This document shows positions 1 through 7,496 of a stretch of 8,838 bases of DNA, one piece after another. Positions within the stretch are counted from its first letter, which is position 1; every line of letters begins with the position of its first letter. The position numbers and the translations under genes are program-made. Origin of the DNA: Candidatus Omnitrophota bacterium (lineage in GTDB: Bacteria > Omnitrophota > Gorgyraeia > Tantalellales > Tantalellaceae); assembly GCA_030617085.1 (NCBI GenBank), contig JAUWWB010000036.1, forward strand, positions 1 to 8,838, given 5' to 3'. The notes beneath the pieces are model-generated. The model saw nothing but the letters and a program-made list of their open reading frames with translations. It searched no databases and was not told the origin of the DNA.

Positions 1-6
1 CAAACG

Positions 7-2178
7 CTATCTCTGTTCGCCGCCAGGTAAAGGGCAGGCACAGGGGCCTGCCCCTACATTTTTCTCCGAACTACGAACTACCACCCCGAACCTCTCCGCG
101 ATAGCTTTTCGGATCGCGGCGTTGCGTGGGTCCTTCAGCTGCGGGTCCTCTTCGACCAGGCGGAACGCTTCGTCCCTGGCCTCTTCCATGATCGCGAAGT
201 CCCTGGCTATGTTGCCGAACCTGATCTCCGGGAGGCCGCTCTGCCTCGTCCCCAGAAACTGCCCCGGCCCCCTGATATCAAGGTCCTTTTCCGCGATCTT
301 GAAGCCATCGTCCGTTTCGGCCATGGCGCAAAGCCGCTCATGCGCGGCGTCCGTCCCGGGCTCGCCTATGAGGATGCAATAAGACGCGTGTTTTCCGCGG
401 CCGATACGCCCTCTCAGCTGGTGGAGCTGCGCCAGTCCGTACCTCTCGGCGTGTTCCACCACCATTACGGTGACGTTGGGGATATCGACCCCGACTTCGA
501 TCACTGTCGTGGCGACGAGGATATCACTTTTGCCCGCGCGGAACTCATCCATCACTTTGTTCTTTTCTCCGGTCTTCAGCCCCCCGTGGACAATGGCCAG
601 GCGCATGTCGCCGAACACGTTTTTCCGCAGGTGGTCATACATCTCCTCCGCGGACTTGAGGTCGGAGGAAGCGGACTTCTTTACCCTGGGATACACGATA
701 AACGCCTGGCGGCCTTCGCTGACCTCGTCACGCATGAAGGCGTAAACCGCGTCCCTTTTGTCCTCCCCGACACGGTAAGTGGTCACGCTTTCCCGCCCCG
801 CCGGTTTTTCTTTCAGCAGGGAAAAGTCCATGTCCCCGAAAACCGTAAGCGCCAGGCTCCTCGGTATCGGCGTAGCCGTCATCACGAGGGTGTCGGGCGT
901 GCCGCCTTTGGCGCGCAGGACCTTTCTCTGCGTTACCCCGAACTTGTGCTGTTCATCCATGACGGCAAGGGCCAGGTTCTTGTAATCGATATCTTCCTGG
1001 ATAAGCGAATGGGTACCGATGACTATATCCGCTTCCCCTTCAGCCAGCTCTTTCCTGATCCTTTCCCTGTCCCCGGTGTCGATGCCGCTCACCAGAAGCC
1101 GGACGTTCAGTCCGAGCGGCATGAAACTCTCGCTGACCGTCACGTAATGCTGGCGGGCCAGTATCTCGGTAGGGACCATCATCGCGGCCTGGCGGCCGTT
1201 CGCCACTGCCAGGAGAAGAGCGTACATCGCGATCACCGTCTTGCCGCTGCCAACGTCCCCCTGCAGAAGCCGGTACATCGGCTTATCGCCGGCCATGTCT
1301 CTTTCGATCTCTTTTATGCATTTTTTCTGTTCGCCTGTAAGCTCAAAGCTGAACAGCTTTTCAAAATCAGCCAGGAGGCCTTCCCGCGCCTCGTGCCTCA
1401 TGCCCTTTTCCCTCACCTTTTTCCGCTTGAGCGCCATGACCGCCTGGAGGATGAAAAACTCCTCGAATACCAGCCTTTTGTAAGCCTTTTCGAGGTTATC
1501 GAAAGAATAAGGAAAATGTATGTTCTCTATGGCGAACCTGAAATCGACGAGCTTCCTCCTCGCCCTTATGCGCGTGGGCAACACCTCGGGGGCGCCAGCG
1601 AGGCTGGAACGTATTGCGCGGCGCACCACCTTGCGCATATACCTCTGGGTAAGGTTGGCGGTCAAAGGATAAACGGGAACTATCCTGCCTACGTCAAGTG
1701 AGGCCTTGAGCCTGTCGAGGGATGAGGGATGAGGGAGGAGGGACGTGTCCTTGGCGTTCCCGGGGTCCAGGATCTCGTAGGCGGGGTGGGTTATCTGCAG
1801 GCGCTTCTGCAGCTCTACCTTACCGTAAAGCATCACCGTCTGCCCCACGGAAAAGACCTTGTTCATGAACGGCTGGTTGTACCATACGGCGGACACCCTG
1901 CGCTGCCCGTCGCCCAGGGTCATCTCGAATATGCGTGTTCCCGTCCTGGCAGTGAAGACACCGGTTTTGAGGACCCTGCCGACAACGGCCTGAGCGCTGC
2001 CCGGCTCGAGGTCCTTCACCTCGACAATGCGGCTTCGGTCCTCATACCGGCGCGGGAGATAATAGAAAAGGTCGGATACGTTCTTGACCCCGAGTTTCTC
2101 GAAACAGGGCGCTTTTCCGGGACCCACGCCCTTTATATACCTGACGGGGATGCCCCCCGGGGGGTTTTTCACTTGCAT
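7..2178 (-). CDS. recG: ATP-dependent DNA helicase RecG
   Basis: RecG is a superfamily 2 helicase that remodels stalled replication forks and branch-migrates Holliday junctions. All family parts are visible in the 723-residue product: an N-terminal wedge/OB region with a helix-hairpin-helix-like start (IKGVGPGKA), Walker A GDVGSGKT at about 307-314, the DEQH box at about 408-411, TATPIPRS at about 434-441, and QLRGRIGRG at about 587-595, followed by the RecG-type LDIRGPGQFLGTRQSG segment. I start it at the ATG at 2178, which has an AGGA four bases upstream. A TTG at 2217 would be 13 codons longer but lies on the predicted transcription start. Two oddities involve repeats: residues about 145-155 are encoded by a tandem 7-base array, and the last 25 residues (from about 699) are encoded by a dispersed repeat and look unrelated to the family. 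The gene has its own promoter and is divergent from rpmB. Confidence 0.97.
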   Translation of the reverse strand: MQVKNPPGGIPVRYIKGVGPGKAPCFEKLGVKNVSDLFYYLPRRYEDRSRIVEVKDLEPGSAQAVVGRVLKTGVFTARTGTRIFEMTLGDGQRRVSAVWYNQPFMNKVFSVGQTVMLYGKVELQKRLQITHPAYEILDPGNAKDTSLLPHPSSLDRLKASLDVGRIVPVYPLTANLTQRYMRKVVRRAIRSSLAGAPEVLPTRIRARRKLVDFRFAIENIHFPYSFDNLEKAYKRLVFEEFFILQAVMALKRKKVREKGMRHEAREGLLADFEKLFSFELTGEQKKCIKEIERDMAGDKPMYRLLQGDVGSGKTVIAMYALLLAVANGRQAAMMVPTEILARQHYVTVSESFMPLGLNVRLLVSGIDTGDRERIRKELAEGEADIVIGTHSLIQEDIDYKNLALAVMDEQHKFGVTQRKVLRAKGGTPDTLVMTATPIPRSLALTVFGDMDFSLLKEKPAGRESVTTYRVGEDKRDAVYAFMRDEVSEGRQAFIVYPRVKKSASSDLKSAEEMYDHLRKNVFGDMRLAIVHGGLKTGEKNKVMDEFRAGKSDILVATTVIEVGVDIPNVTVMVVEHAERYGLAQLHQLRGRIGRGKHASYCILIGEPGTDAAHERLCAMAETDDGFKIAEKDLDIRGPGQFLGTRQSGLPEIRFGNIARDFAIMEEARDEAFRLVEEDPQLKDPRNAAIRKAIAERFGVVVRSSEKNVGAGPCACPLPGGEQR
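29..80 (-). repeat. Hairpin module plus two heptamers in the recG 3' end
   Basis: Positions 29-63 are identical to 7497-7531 (35 bases). The core is an inverted repeat: arm GGGCAGGC at 32-39, loop 40-45, arm GCCTGCCC at 46-53. An alternative inner pairing, AGGGGC/GCCCCT at 42-55, is also possible. Positions 66-79 hold two 7-base units, AGTTCGG and AGTTCGT on the minus strand. Resemblance to the second copy continues weakly leftwards to about position 15. The whole segment is translated as the end of recG. Confidence 0.85.
1717..1743 (-). repeat. Tandem 7-base array inside recG
   Basis: On the plus strand the units are GAGGGAT, GAGGGAT, GAGGGAG and GAGGGA, an almost perfect period of 7 over 27 bases. 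On the coding strand the array reads as CTCATCC-type units with no stop in any frame, giving the peptide TSLLPHPSSLD. It lies in what looks like an extra stretch of roughly 20 residues between the wedge domain and the conserved GRIVPVYPLT segment. Confidence 0.75.
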
Positions 2179-2190
2179 AATATCCTTTTT

Positions 2191-2199
2191 TGTGATAAT
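2191..2199 (+). promoter_or_regulatory. Possible extended -10 element for rpmB
   Basis: TGTGATAAT has the TGn motif before a -10-like GATAAT and would start transcription near 2206, leaving a leader of about 39 bases. The -35 side is weak: TTGCAT at 2173-2178 gives a 15-base spacer. A second candidate (TTGTCC 2202-2207, 17 bases, TATAAA 2225-2230) would start so close to the gene that the ribosome binding site would be lost. Either way the rpmB and recG promoters overlap face to face. Confidence 0.35.
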
Positions 2200-2222
2200 A
2201 TTTGTCCCTAAAAACAACTTTG

Positions 2223-2251
2223 ATTATAAAAGAAAGGTATAAAGATGGCAA
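2223..2251 (-). promoter_or_regulatory. Sigma70-type promoter for recG
   Basis: Read on the minus strand, TTGCCA (2251-2246, five of six matches to the -35 consensus) is followed after exactly 17 bases by TATAAT (2228-2223, a perfect -10 box). Transcription would begin near 2216, leaving a leader of about 38 bases with an AGGA before the ATG at 2178. The -35 box covers the second and third bases of the rpmB start codon and its second codon. Prediction from sequence only. Confidence 0.7.
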
Positions 2252-2469
2252 GGGAATGTTATATATGCGGCAAGAAACCCGTAAGCGGCAGGTCGATAAG
2301 CCGCAGGGGTATGGCAAAAAGCAAGGGCGGCGTAGGCCAGAGGATAACCGGAAAGACCTTACGGCGTTTCTCCCCCAATATCCAGACGGTCACCGCCGTG
2401 ATCGGCGGCGCCAGGAAAAAGATAAAAGTCTGCGCGAAGTGCATCAAGGCCGGTAAAGTACAAAAGTAA
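2245..2469 (+). CDS. rpmB: 50S ribosomal protein L28 (zinc-ribbon form)
   Basis: This 74-residue basic protein is bacterial L28, a component of the large ribosomal subunit. It opens with MARECYICGKKP and contains the conserved NIQTVTA segment. Two cysteine pairs, C5/C8 and C63/C66, form the metal-binding site of the C+ variant of L28. The ATG at 2245 is preceded by AAAGG (2233-2237) at a 7-base spacing. It is the only plus-strand gene in the window, divergent from recG (66 bases between starts) and convergent with recJ (38 bases between stops). The GNAT-free, full length and intact zinc ligands argue that it is the functional copy rather than a remnant. A strong hairpin follows the stop at once. 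Confidence 0.96.
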   Translation: MARECYICGKKPVSGRSISRRGMAKSKGGVGQRITGKTLRRFSPNIQTVTAVIGGARKKIKVCAKCIKAGKVQK

Positions 2470-2470
2470 A

Positions 2471-2529
2471 GGGGTCAGGTATTGACATTTAAAAAAAATG
2501 TGAAATGTCAAGACCTGACCCCGCTTTTT
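2471..2529. terminator. Palindromic repeat / bidirectional terminator between rpmB and recJ
   Basis: Arms at 2471-2490 and 2503-2522 are complementary at 19 of 20 positions, with a 12-base A-rich loop. On the plus strand the stem is followed by GCTTTTT, as in a Rho-independent terminator for rpmB. On the minus strand it is followed by TTTACTTTT, so it could also end recJ transcription. The arm sequence beginning GGGGTCAGG resembles dispersed palindromes I recall from many bacterial genomes, some linked to REP-associated transposases; no transposase is present here. The right arm contains the recJ stop codon. Confidence 0.75.
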
Positions 2530-4214
2530 ATCCGGAGGTCCTTGATGTTCAGTTGAATGGAATCGATACCGCCCCAACTGTTGATCGAGGGTGTGTAAGC
2601 AAGGTCTATGATGTCGCCGGGGGCGGGCCTTGTGACGCCGTTCTTTTTGAACGTCACCGCCTCGCAGGTGAGATTTCCGCAGGTGGCCAGGAACTTAAAG
2701 CCGCTCCTGCCTATGTCGCGCGGCCTGTTCTTTACCTTTATGCCGCCGGTGTAAAAGACGGGTTCACTGTTATCCTCCCCGAAAGGCATGAGCATGCCGA
2801 GCTCGTCGATAAGCTTAACCCCTACGTGGGAGAACGGCAGGCAAAGGTCTATCCTGAGCTCAGGCACTGCGGGATCGCTTTCCGTAAAATATTCTCCCGC
2901 CGCGGCGTTCAGGCTTTCCCTGAAGAGATCCACGTTCTTCTTTTTTATCCTTATGCCGCACGCCTGTTTATGCCCCCCGAAATCTATCAGGTGCTCGCCG
3001 GCTCTGCCGATGGCGTCAAAAAGATCAAACCCTTCCACGCTTCTGCCGGACCCCCTGCCGCTGTCGCCCTCTAAGGCTATCAGGATCGCGGGCTTGCGGT
3101 ATTCCTCGGTCAGGCGGGACGCGACTATGCCGATGACGCCCGGATGCCAGGCGTCATCCACCAGGACGATGACCTTTTCCTCTTCCACTTGTCCCCGTTC
3201 GTTTACCCTGTCGAGGGCCTGTTTCAATATGTCTTTTTCGATCCTCTGCCGGTTTTTGTTCTCCCTGTCCAGGATGCGCGCGATCTGGCGCGCCCTGCCA
3301 TAGTCCCTGCACCTCAAGAGTTCCAGCGCGACACCGGCGGACCCGATACGCCCCATCGCGTTTATGCGGGGGGCCATGGCAAAGCCTATGTGCCTGCAGG
3401 TAAGTTTCTCCCAATCGACCCCGGCCACCTCCATCAGGGCTTTCAGCCCCACCTTGTCGGCTGCCTTCAGCTTCTTCAACCCGCTTTTCGCGAGTACTCG
3501 GTTCTCCCCGTTGAGAGGGACTATATCGGCCACAGTCCCCAGCGCGACAAGGTCGAGGTACCCGTCCGCGAAGCTTTCCCGCCCGCTCATGAGCGCCCGG
3601 CCCAGCTTATACGCCACGCCGACTCCCGCCAGGTGATCGAACGGGTAAGGGCAATCCGGCTGACGCGGGTCGATCATGGCATAAGCGTCCGGGCGCCTGT
3701 CGCCTTTTACCTCGTGGTGGTCCGTCACGATCACGTCGATGCCGCGGCTGTTCGCGCACTCTATCTCTTCTACGGAATTTATTCCGCAATCCACCGTGAC
3801 GATCAGCTTGACGCCGCGGTCGGAGGCCAGCGTTACGGCTCCCGTATTAAGCCCGTACCCTTCCTTGAGCCGGTCCGGGATAAACGTCTCGTACTCCGCT
3901 CCCAGCTCGTCAAGAACATCGGCGAGAAGAGCCGTGGAAGTCACCCCGTCGACGTCATAGTCACCGTAGATCAGTATCTTCTCTTTCTTCTCCACGGCCC
4001 TCTTTATCCTCGCGACGCCGCGCCCCATGTCTTTCATGAGGAACGGGTCATGACACGAAGAGATCCTCCCGAACAGAAACTCCCGGGCCTGAGCGCCAGT
4101 CCTGATACCGCGGTTAAGCAGGATCTGCGCAAAAAGAGGCGACACCCCCAGATCGTCGCTGAGCGCCTTTTGCAGGCGCGGTTCGGGTTTATATATCTTC
4201 CATTTTTTTGCCAC
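2508..4214 (-). CDS. recJ: Single-stranded-DNA-specific exonuclease RecJ
   Basis: RecJ degrades single-stranded DNA 5' to 3' in recombination and mismatch repair. The 568-residue product has the usual length and the full set of DHH-family motifs: YGDYDVDG at 83-90, VDCG at 141-144, TDHH at 164-167, LVALGTVADIVPL at 222-234, then the DHHA1 part with WHPGVIGIVASRL at 356-368 and GGHKQACG at 413-420. The C-terminal OB-like domain follows. The start is a GTG at 4214 with AAAGGA eight bases upstream; there is no ATG in frame nearby that fits as well. The last five codons (SGVRS) and the stop lie inside the palindrome shared with the rpmB terminator, so the natural C-terminus may have been slightly altered. 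It is downstream of the CDF gene in the same direction, separated by 83 bases. Confidence 0.97.
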   Translation of the reverse strand: MAKKWKIYKPEPRLQKALSDDLGVSPLFAQILLNRGIRTGAQAREFLFGRISSCHDPFLMKDMGRGVARIKRAVEKKEKILIYGDYDVDGVTSTALLADVLDELGAEYETFIPDRLKEGYGLNTGAVTLASDRGVKLIVTVDCGINSVEEIECANSRGIDVIVTDHHEVKGDRRPDAYAMIDPRQPDCPYPFDHLAGVGVAYKLGRALMSGRESFADGYLDLVALGTVADIVPLNGENRVLAKSGLKKLKAADKVGLKALMEVAGVDWEKLTCRHIGFAMAPRINAMGRIGSAGVALELLRCRDYGRARQIARILDRENKNRQRIEKDILKQALDRVNERGQVEEEKVIVLVDDAWHPGVIGIVASRLTEEYRKPAILIALEGDSGRGSGRSVEGFDLFDAIGRAGEHLIDFGGHKQACGIRIKKKNVDLFRESLNAAAGEYFTESDPAVPELRIDLCLPFSHVGVKLIDELGMLMPFGEDNSEPVFYTGGIKVKNRPRDIGRSGFKFLATCGNLTCEAVTFKKNGVTRPAPGDIIDLAYTPSINSWGGIDSIQLNIKDLRIKSGVRS

Positions 4215-4270
4215 GCATTATATCCTTTGTTTTATCAGGTTACCAGTACCCATTTGCCAGAGAAAATTTC

Positions 4271-4294
4271 TGATAACTGATAACTGATAACTGA
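4271..4294 (-). repeat. Three tandem AGTTATC heptamers after the CDF gene
   Basis: Three exact 7-base units (AGTTATC on the minus strand, 4272-4292) begin a few bases after the CDF stop codon at 4298. The position matches that of the AGTTCGT arrays after yajC and tgt, but the unit is different. The remainder of the 83-base gap up to recJ (4215-4270) contains further degenerate relatives such as GGTACTGGTAACCTGATAA, and the recJ ribosome binding site. Confidence 0.8.
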
Positions 4295-4297
4295 ACC

Positions 4298-5173
4298 TCA
4301 CGCCGGCTCAACGTGAACAATAACGTCCCTTACATTCGGCATCTCCCGGAAGACCTCCCTCTTGATCTTCATCGTTACAAGGTGCCCTTCTTCAACGGTC
4401 TTGGCGGCGTCCACGCCTATGGTTACCTCGATAAACAATTCTATGCCGGTCTTTCTCACCATTATTCCCTTTACGTCCTCGACCCCCTCGACGCGGGCGA
4501 CCGTCTTTTCTATCTTTTCCCTCAGCGCCTCGGGAGGAGCAGCGTCCATCAGCTCATCGTATGCCGCGTGAAAGATGTTGGCGCCCATCTTGATTATGAA
4601 CCCGGCCACGATGATCCCGGCGAGGGGATCCATGAACGTCTTCCCCAGCATGGCCCCGGTTATGCCTATGAGCGCCGCGACGGACGACAGGACGTCGCTT
4701 CTGTGGTGGTACGCGTCGGCTTTCAGGGAAGTACTGCGGATCTTTTTGCTGACGTAAATAACGCGGCGATAGGTGATCTCCTTTACGACGATAGAAATAA
4801 CGGCCGCGACAAGAGCGATGACGCCGGGGGCCGCCATATCCCCGGAGATCAATATCCTCGCGGAGCCATAGGCTATCCTCAAGCCCACCAGGATAACGAT
4901 CAGGGACACGATCTTGGCCATGATGGACTCCGCGCGGCCATGCCCGAAAGGATGATGCTTATCGGGAGGTTTTTGCGCGATCTTGAACCCGATGAAAACG
5001 CATGCGCTGGTAAGGATGTCCGCCGCCGTATGAAACGCGTCGGCGATCATGGCCTGGGACCTGCCGGCGATGCCGGCGAAAAGCTTTATCGCGAAAAGCA
5101 GGATATTGCTGAAAACACCAAGCCGGGCGCTCTTCTCGCCAAGCTTGTAGCCGTGCTCGTAGATAGGAGACAT
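4298..5173 (-). CDS. Cation diffusion facilitator (CDF) family metal transporter
   Basis: CDF proteins export divalent metals (zinc, iron, cobalt, manganese and others) across the inner membrane by proton antiport and work as dimers. The 291-residue product has about six membrane segments and a cytoplasmic C-terminal domain (from about 210) of the CDF type. The two halves of the transport site are visible as HTAAD (H48, D52, membrane helix 2) and HHRSD (H156, D160, helix 5), with the family landmark HPFGHGRAES at 74-83. A His/Asp set at both positions is often seen in zinc transporters, but I would not assign the metal. I chose the ATG at 5173: AGGTGA overlaps the secDF stop just upstream and the gap to that stop is 5 bases, suggesting translational coupling. 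A GTG at 5209 would extend it by 12 residues into secDF. Its placement between secDF and recJ is an addition to the usual cluster. Confidence 0.93.
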   Translation of the reverse strand: MSPIYEHGYKLGEKSARLGVFSNILLFAIKLFAGIAGRSQAMIADAFHTAADILTSACVFIGFKIAQKPPDKHHPFGHGRAESIMAKIVSLIVILVGLRIAYGSARILISGDMAAPGVIALVAAVISIVVKEITYRRVIYVSKKIRSTSLKADAYHHRSDVLSSVAALIGITGAMLGKTFMDPLAGIIVAGFIIKMGANIFHAAYDELMDAAPPEALREKIEKTVARVEGVEDVKGIMVRKTGIELFIEVTIGVDAAKTVEEGHLVTMKIKREVFREMPNVRDVIVHVEPA

Positions 5174-5178
5174 AGTGC

Positions 5179-7407
5179 TCACCTTCGAACGACTTTCCTC
5201 CCCGACCACTCTATAAGCAGCGGGCTCGCTATGAATATCGACGAATACGTACCTACGAGCACGCCGACCAGGAGCACGAAAGCGAAATCGTTGATCACCT
5301 TCCCGCCGAAGATGAAGAGCGCCACTACCACCAGCAGGGTCGTCAGCGACGTCAGCACCGTCCGCGAAAGTGTTTGATTTATGCTGGCGTTTATTATCTC
5401 CGCGAGGGTCGCTTTACGCATGAATTTCCTGTCTTCCCTTATGCGGTCGAAAAGCACTATCGTGTCGTTTATCGAATAACCGACGATCGTAAGCAGCGCC
5501 GCGATAACGGGCAGGGAGATCTCGCGCCCGGTAAGCGCGATCATCCCGAGCGAGATCATGACATCATGAGCCAGCGCTATTATGGCGGTTATGGCGAACC
5601 TGAACTCGAACCGGAAAGAAATATACAGGCATATGCCTATCATCGCGAATATCATGGCCTTGACCGCCGCCCTTCTGAGGTCCGCCCCCACCGCGGGGCC
5701 GACCTCCTCCACCCTCATCGTCTCAAACGACCCGGGTCCGAACTTTTCGCGAAGGCCGGATATTATTTCCTCGGTCTTTCCCTTGAAAGACCTGACGATC
5801 ACTTCCCTGCCTTCCCCGAACTGCTGGATAACGGAATCGCCCAGCCCGATACCGGCAAGGACATCCCTGATCTCTGTGGCAGACGCGGCCTCGGTAAACT
5901 TGAACTGCTGCAAGTTCCCGCCGGTGAAATCGATCCCGTAATTCTTCCCTCCACGGCGGAAGAAAAGCGCCATGCCGAGAACGATTGCCAGGATCGAGAC
6001 AACATACGCTATCTTGCGGACCTTTACGAACGGGATATTGGGCTTCCTGAAAAACTGAAGCATGGGAAGCCTTTTCATGTTGGGTCTGCTCAGCGCGATC
6101 ATGTCCAGCACAAGGCGCGTCACCACCAGCGCGGTGAACATGCTGGCGAGAATACCGATGCTCAGGGTCGTGGCGAACCCCCTGATCGGCCCCGTGCCGA
6201 ACTGAAACAGTATAAGCGCGGTGATCAGCGTCGTCACGTTGGCGTCCAGGATGGTCCAGAACGCCTTGTCGTAGCCGGCGCTGATAGCCGCCCTGAAAGA
6301 TTTGCCGAGCCGCGATTCCTCGCGTATCCTCTCGAAGATAAGCACGTTCGCGTCGACGGCGATACCGATCGTGAGGACAAGACCGGCTATGCCCGGAAGC
6401 GTAAGCGTGGCGCCGAAATACGAAAGGGCGCCCGTTATGATCAGTATGTTCAGGACAAGCGCAAGGTCCGCTATCGCCCCGGCGAAGAGATAATACAGCA
6501 CCATGAAGGCGAGGACCGCTATGCCCCCGATGATGATGGCGTTGATGCCCTTCTTTACCGAGTCCTCGCCGAGAGCGGGCCCGACGCTGCGTTCCTCGAT
6601 GATATCGACAGGAGCGGGCAGGGCGCCGGCCCTTAACACGAGCGCGATATCCCTGGCCTGCTGGACGGAAAAATTGCCCGATATCTGGGCCCGCCCGGAA
6701 GGTATCCTCTCCCGTATGACCGGGGCTGTATAGATCTCTCCGTCAAGGACGATGGCAAGGCGGCTGCCGATGTTCCTGCCGGTGACATCGGCGAAGATGT
6801 TCGCGCCTTTAGCGTTCAGTTCAAGGGAAACATACGGCTGACCGAACCCCTCCTGGGCGAACTCGGTCGTTGCGTTGACCAGCATGTCCCCGGTCAGCAC
6901 GACATCTGTCTCGACAAGGAGCGGTTCTCTCTTTCCGTCAGGGGTCGTAATGTGTTTAAGCTCGTACCCTTCGACCACCTCTCCGGCGACTGCTTTCTTG
7001 AAAAGCACGGGATCTTCCTCGACGAGCTTGAATTCCAGATGAGCTGTCCTCCCTATGATCTCCTTGGCCCTTTCCCTGTCGGTAACGCCCGGGAGCTGGA
7101 CGAGCAGCCGGTCCCTGCCCTGCAGCTGTATCACGGGCTCCATGACACCGAACTGGTCGATCCTGTTGCGTATGACCTCCAGGGCGCGTTGGGGGGCGTC
7201 CCTGGCCTCGTCCGGCGTCAACCTGGACGTGTCGACCTGAAGCACCAGGTGCATGCCACCCTGCAGGTCAAGCCCCAGGTTTATCTTGCCTTCCTTGACG
7301 ACATTCCCTTCTTCGTCACGGACATCCAGGGGCGGATAAGAAAGCCATATAGCCAGCCCCGCGACAGCTACCACCAACAAACTTTTCCATCTAAGCTTGT
7401 TCCACAT
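5179..7407 (-). CDS. secDF: Fused protein translocase subunit SecDF
   Basis: SecDF is an RND-type membrane protein that uses the proton gradient to pull secreted proteins through SecYEG. Here secD and secF are one 742-residue chain. The SecD half has an N-terminal membrane helix (about 9-25), GLDLQGGMHLVLQVD (45-59), a large periplasmic domain to about 280, and the membrane block with VDANVLIFERIREE at 351-364. The SecF half begins near 455, with GIDFTGG at 491-497, then the second membrane block with SINDTIVLFDRIRED at 645-659. The aspartates in the last two membrane motifs (D352, D648) match those needed for proton movement in the family. Start is the ATG at 7407 with AAAGGG about ten bases upstream; an in-frame extension to 7509 is only repeat sequence. 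A 155-base repeat-filled gap separates it from yajC. Confidence 0.97.
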   Translation of the reverse strand: MWNKLRWKSLLVVAVAGLAIWLSYPPLDVRDEEGNVVKEGKINLGLDLQGGMHLVLQVDTSRLTPDEARDAPQRALEVIRNRIDQFGVMEPVIQLQGRDRLLVQLPGVTDRERAKEIIGRTAHLEFKLVEEDPVLFKKAVAGEVVEGYELKHITTPDGKREPLLVETDVVLTGDMLVNATTEFAQEGFGQPYVSLELNAKGANIFADVTGRNIGSRLAIVLDGEIYTAPVIRERIPSGRAQISGNFSVQQARDIALVLRAGALPAPVDIIEERSVGPALGEDSVKKGINAIIIGGIAVLAFMVLYYLFAGAIADLALVLNILIITGALSYFGATLTLPGIAGLVLTIGIAVDANVLIFERIREESRLGKSFRAAISAGYDKAFWTILDANVTTLITALILFQFGTGPIRGFATTLSIGILASMFTALVVTRLVLDMIALSRPNMKRLPMLQFFRKPNIPFVKVRKIAYVVSILAIVLGMALFFRRGGKNYGIDFTGGNLQQFKFTEAASATEIRDVLAGIGLGDSVIQQFGEGREVIVRSFKGKTEEIISGLREKFGPGSFETMRVEEVGPAVGADLRRAAVKAMIFAMIGICLYISFRFEFRFAITAIIALAHDVMISLGMIALTGREISLPVIAALLTIVGYSINDTIVLFDRIREDRKFMRKATLAEIINASINQTLSRTVLTSLTTLLVVVALFIFGGKVINDFAFVLLVGVLVGTYSSIFIASPLLIEWSGRKVVRR

Positions 7408-7458
7408 GATCCGTGCCCTTTCTATTTTGTTCGGAGTGAGCGGGCCGGTATCGTAGGA

Positions 7459-7473
7459 GGGGCCTCCGGCCCC
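7459..7473. repeat. GGGGCC/GGCCCC hairpin upstream of secDF
   Basis: Six-base arms GGGGCC (7459-7464) and GGCCCC (7468-7473) enclose a 3-base loop, in the context GTAGGAGGGGCCTCCGGCCCC-like sequence. It would form in the secDF leader if yajC and secDF are co-transcribed. I recall similar short GC hairpins as dispersed repeats in uncultured bacterial genomes, but there is only one copy in this window. Confidence 0.55.
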
Positions 7474-7496
7474 GAACCCGCATCGTCGCCACAGGC

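Noticed and set aside
340..1701. 453-codon plus-strand open frame antisense to recG
   Set aside because: It lies wholly over an unmistakable recG, has no recognisable domain, and is the expected by-product of G+C-rich codon use. The long plus-strand frames at 3144-4280, 4313-5377 and 5374-6636 are rejected for the same reason.
2179..2217. TTG start 13 codons upstream for recG
   Set aside because: It sits at the predicted transcription start and lacks a ribosome binding site, whereas the ATG at 2178 has AGGA upstream.
4217..4222. Perfect TATAAT on the minus strand before recJ
   Set aside because: It lies two bases from the recJ start codon, so transcription would begin inside the gene; it is the spacer after the ribosome binding site.
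5174..5209. 12-residue N-terminal extension of the CDF protein from a GTG
   Set aside because: It overlaps the secDF end, while the ATG at 5173 has a well-spaced AGGTGA.
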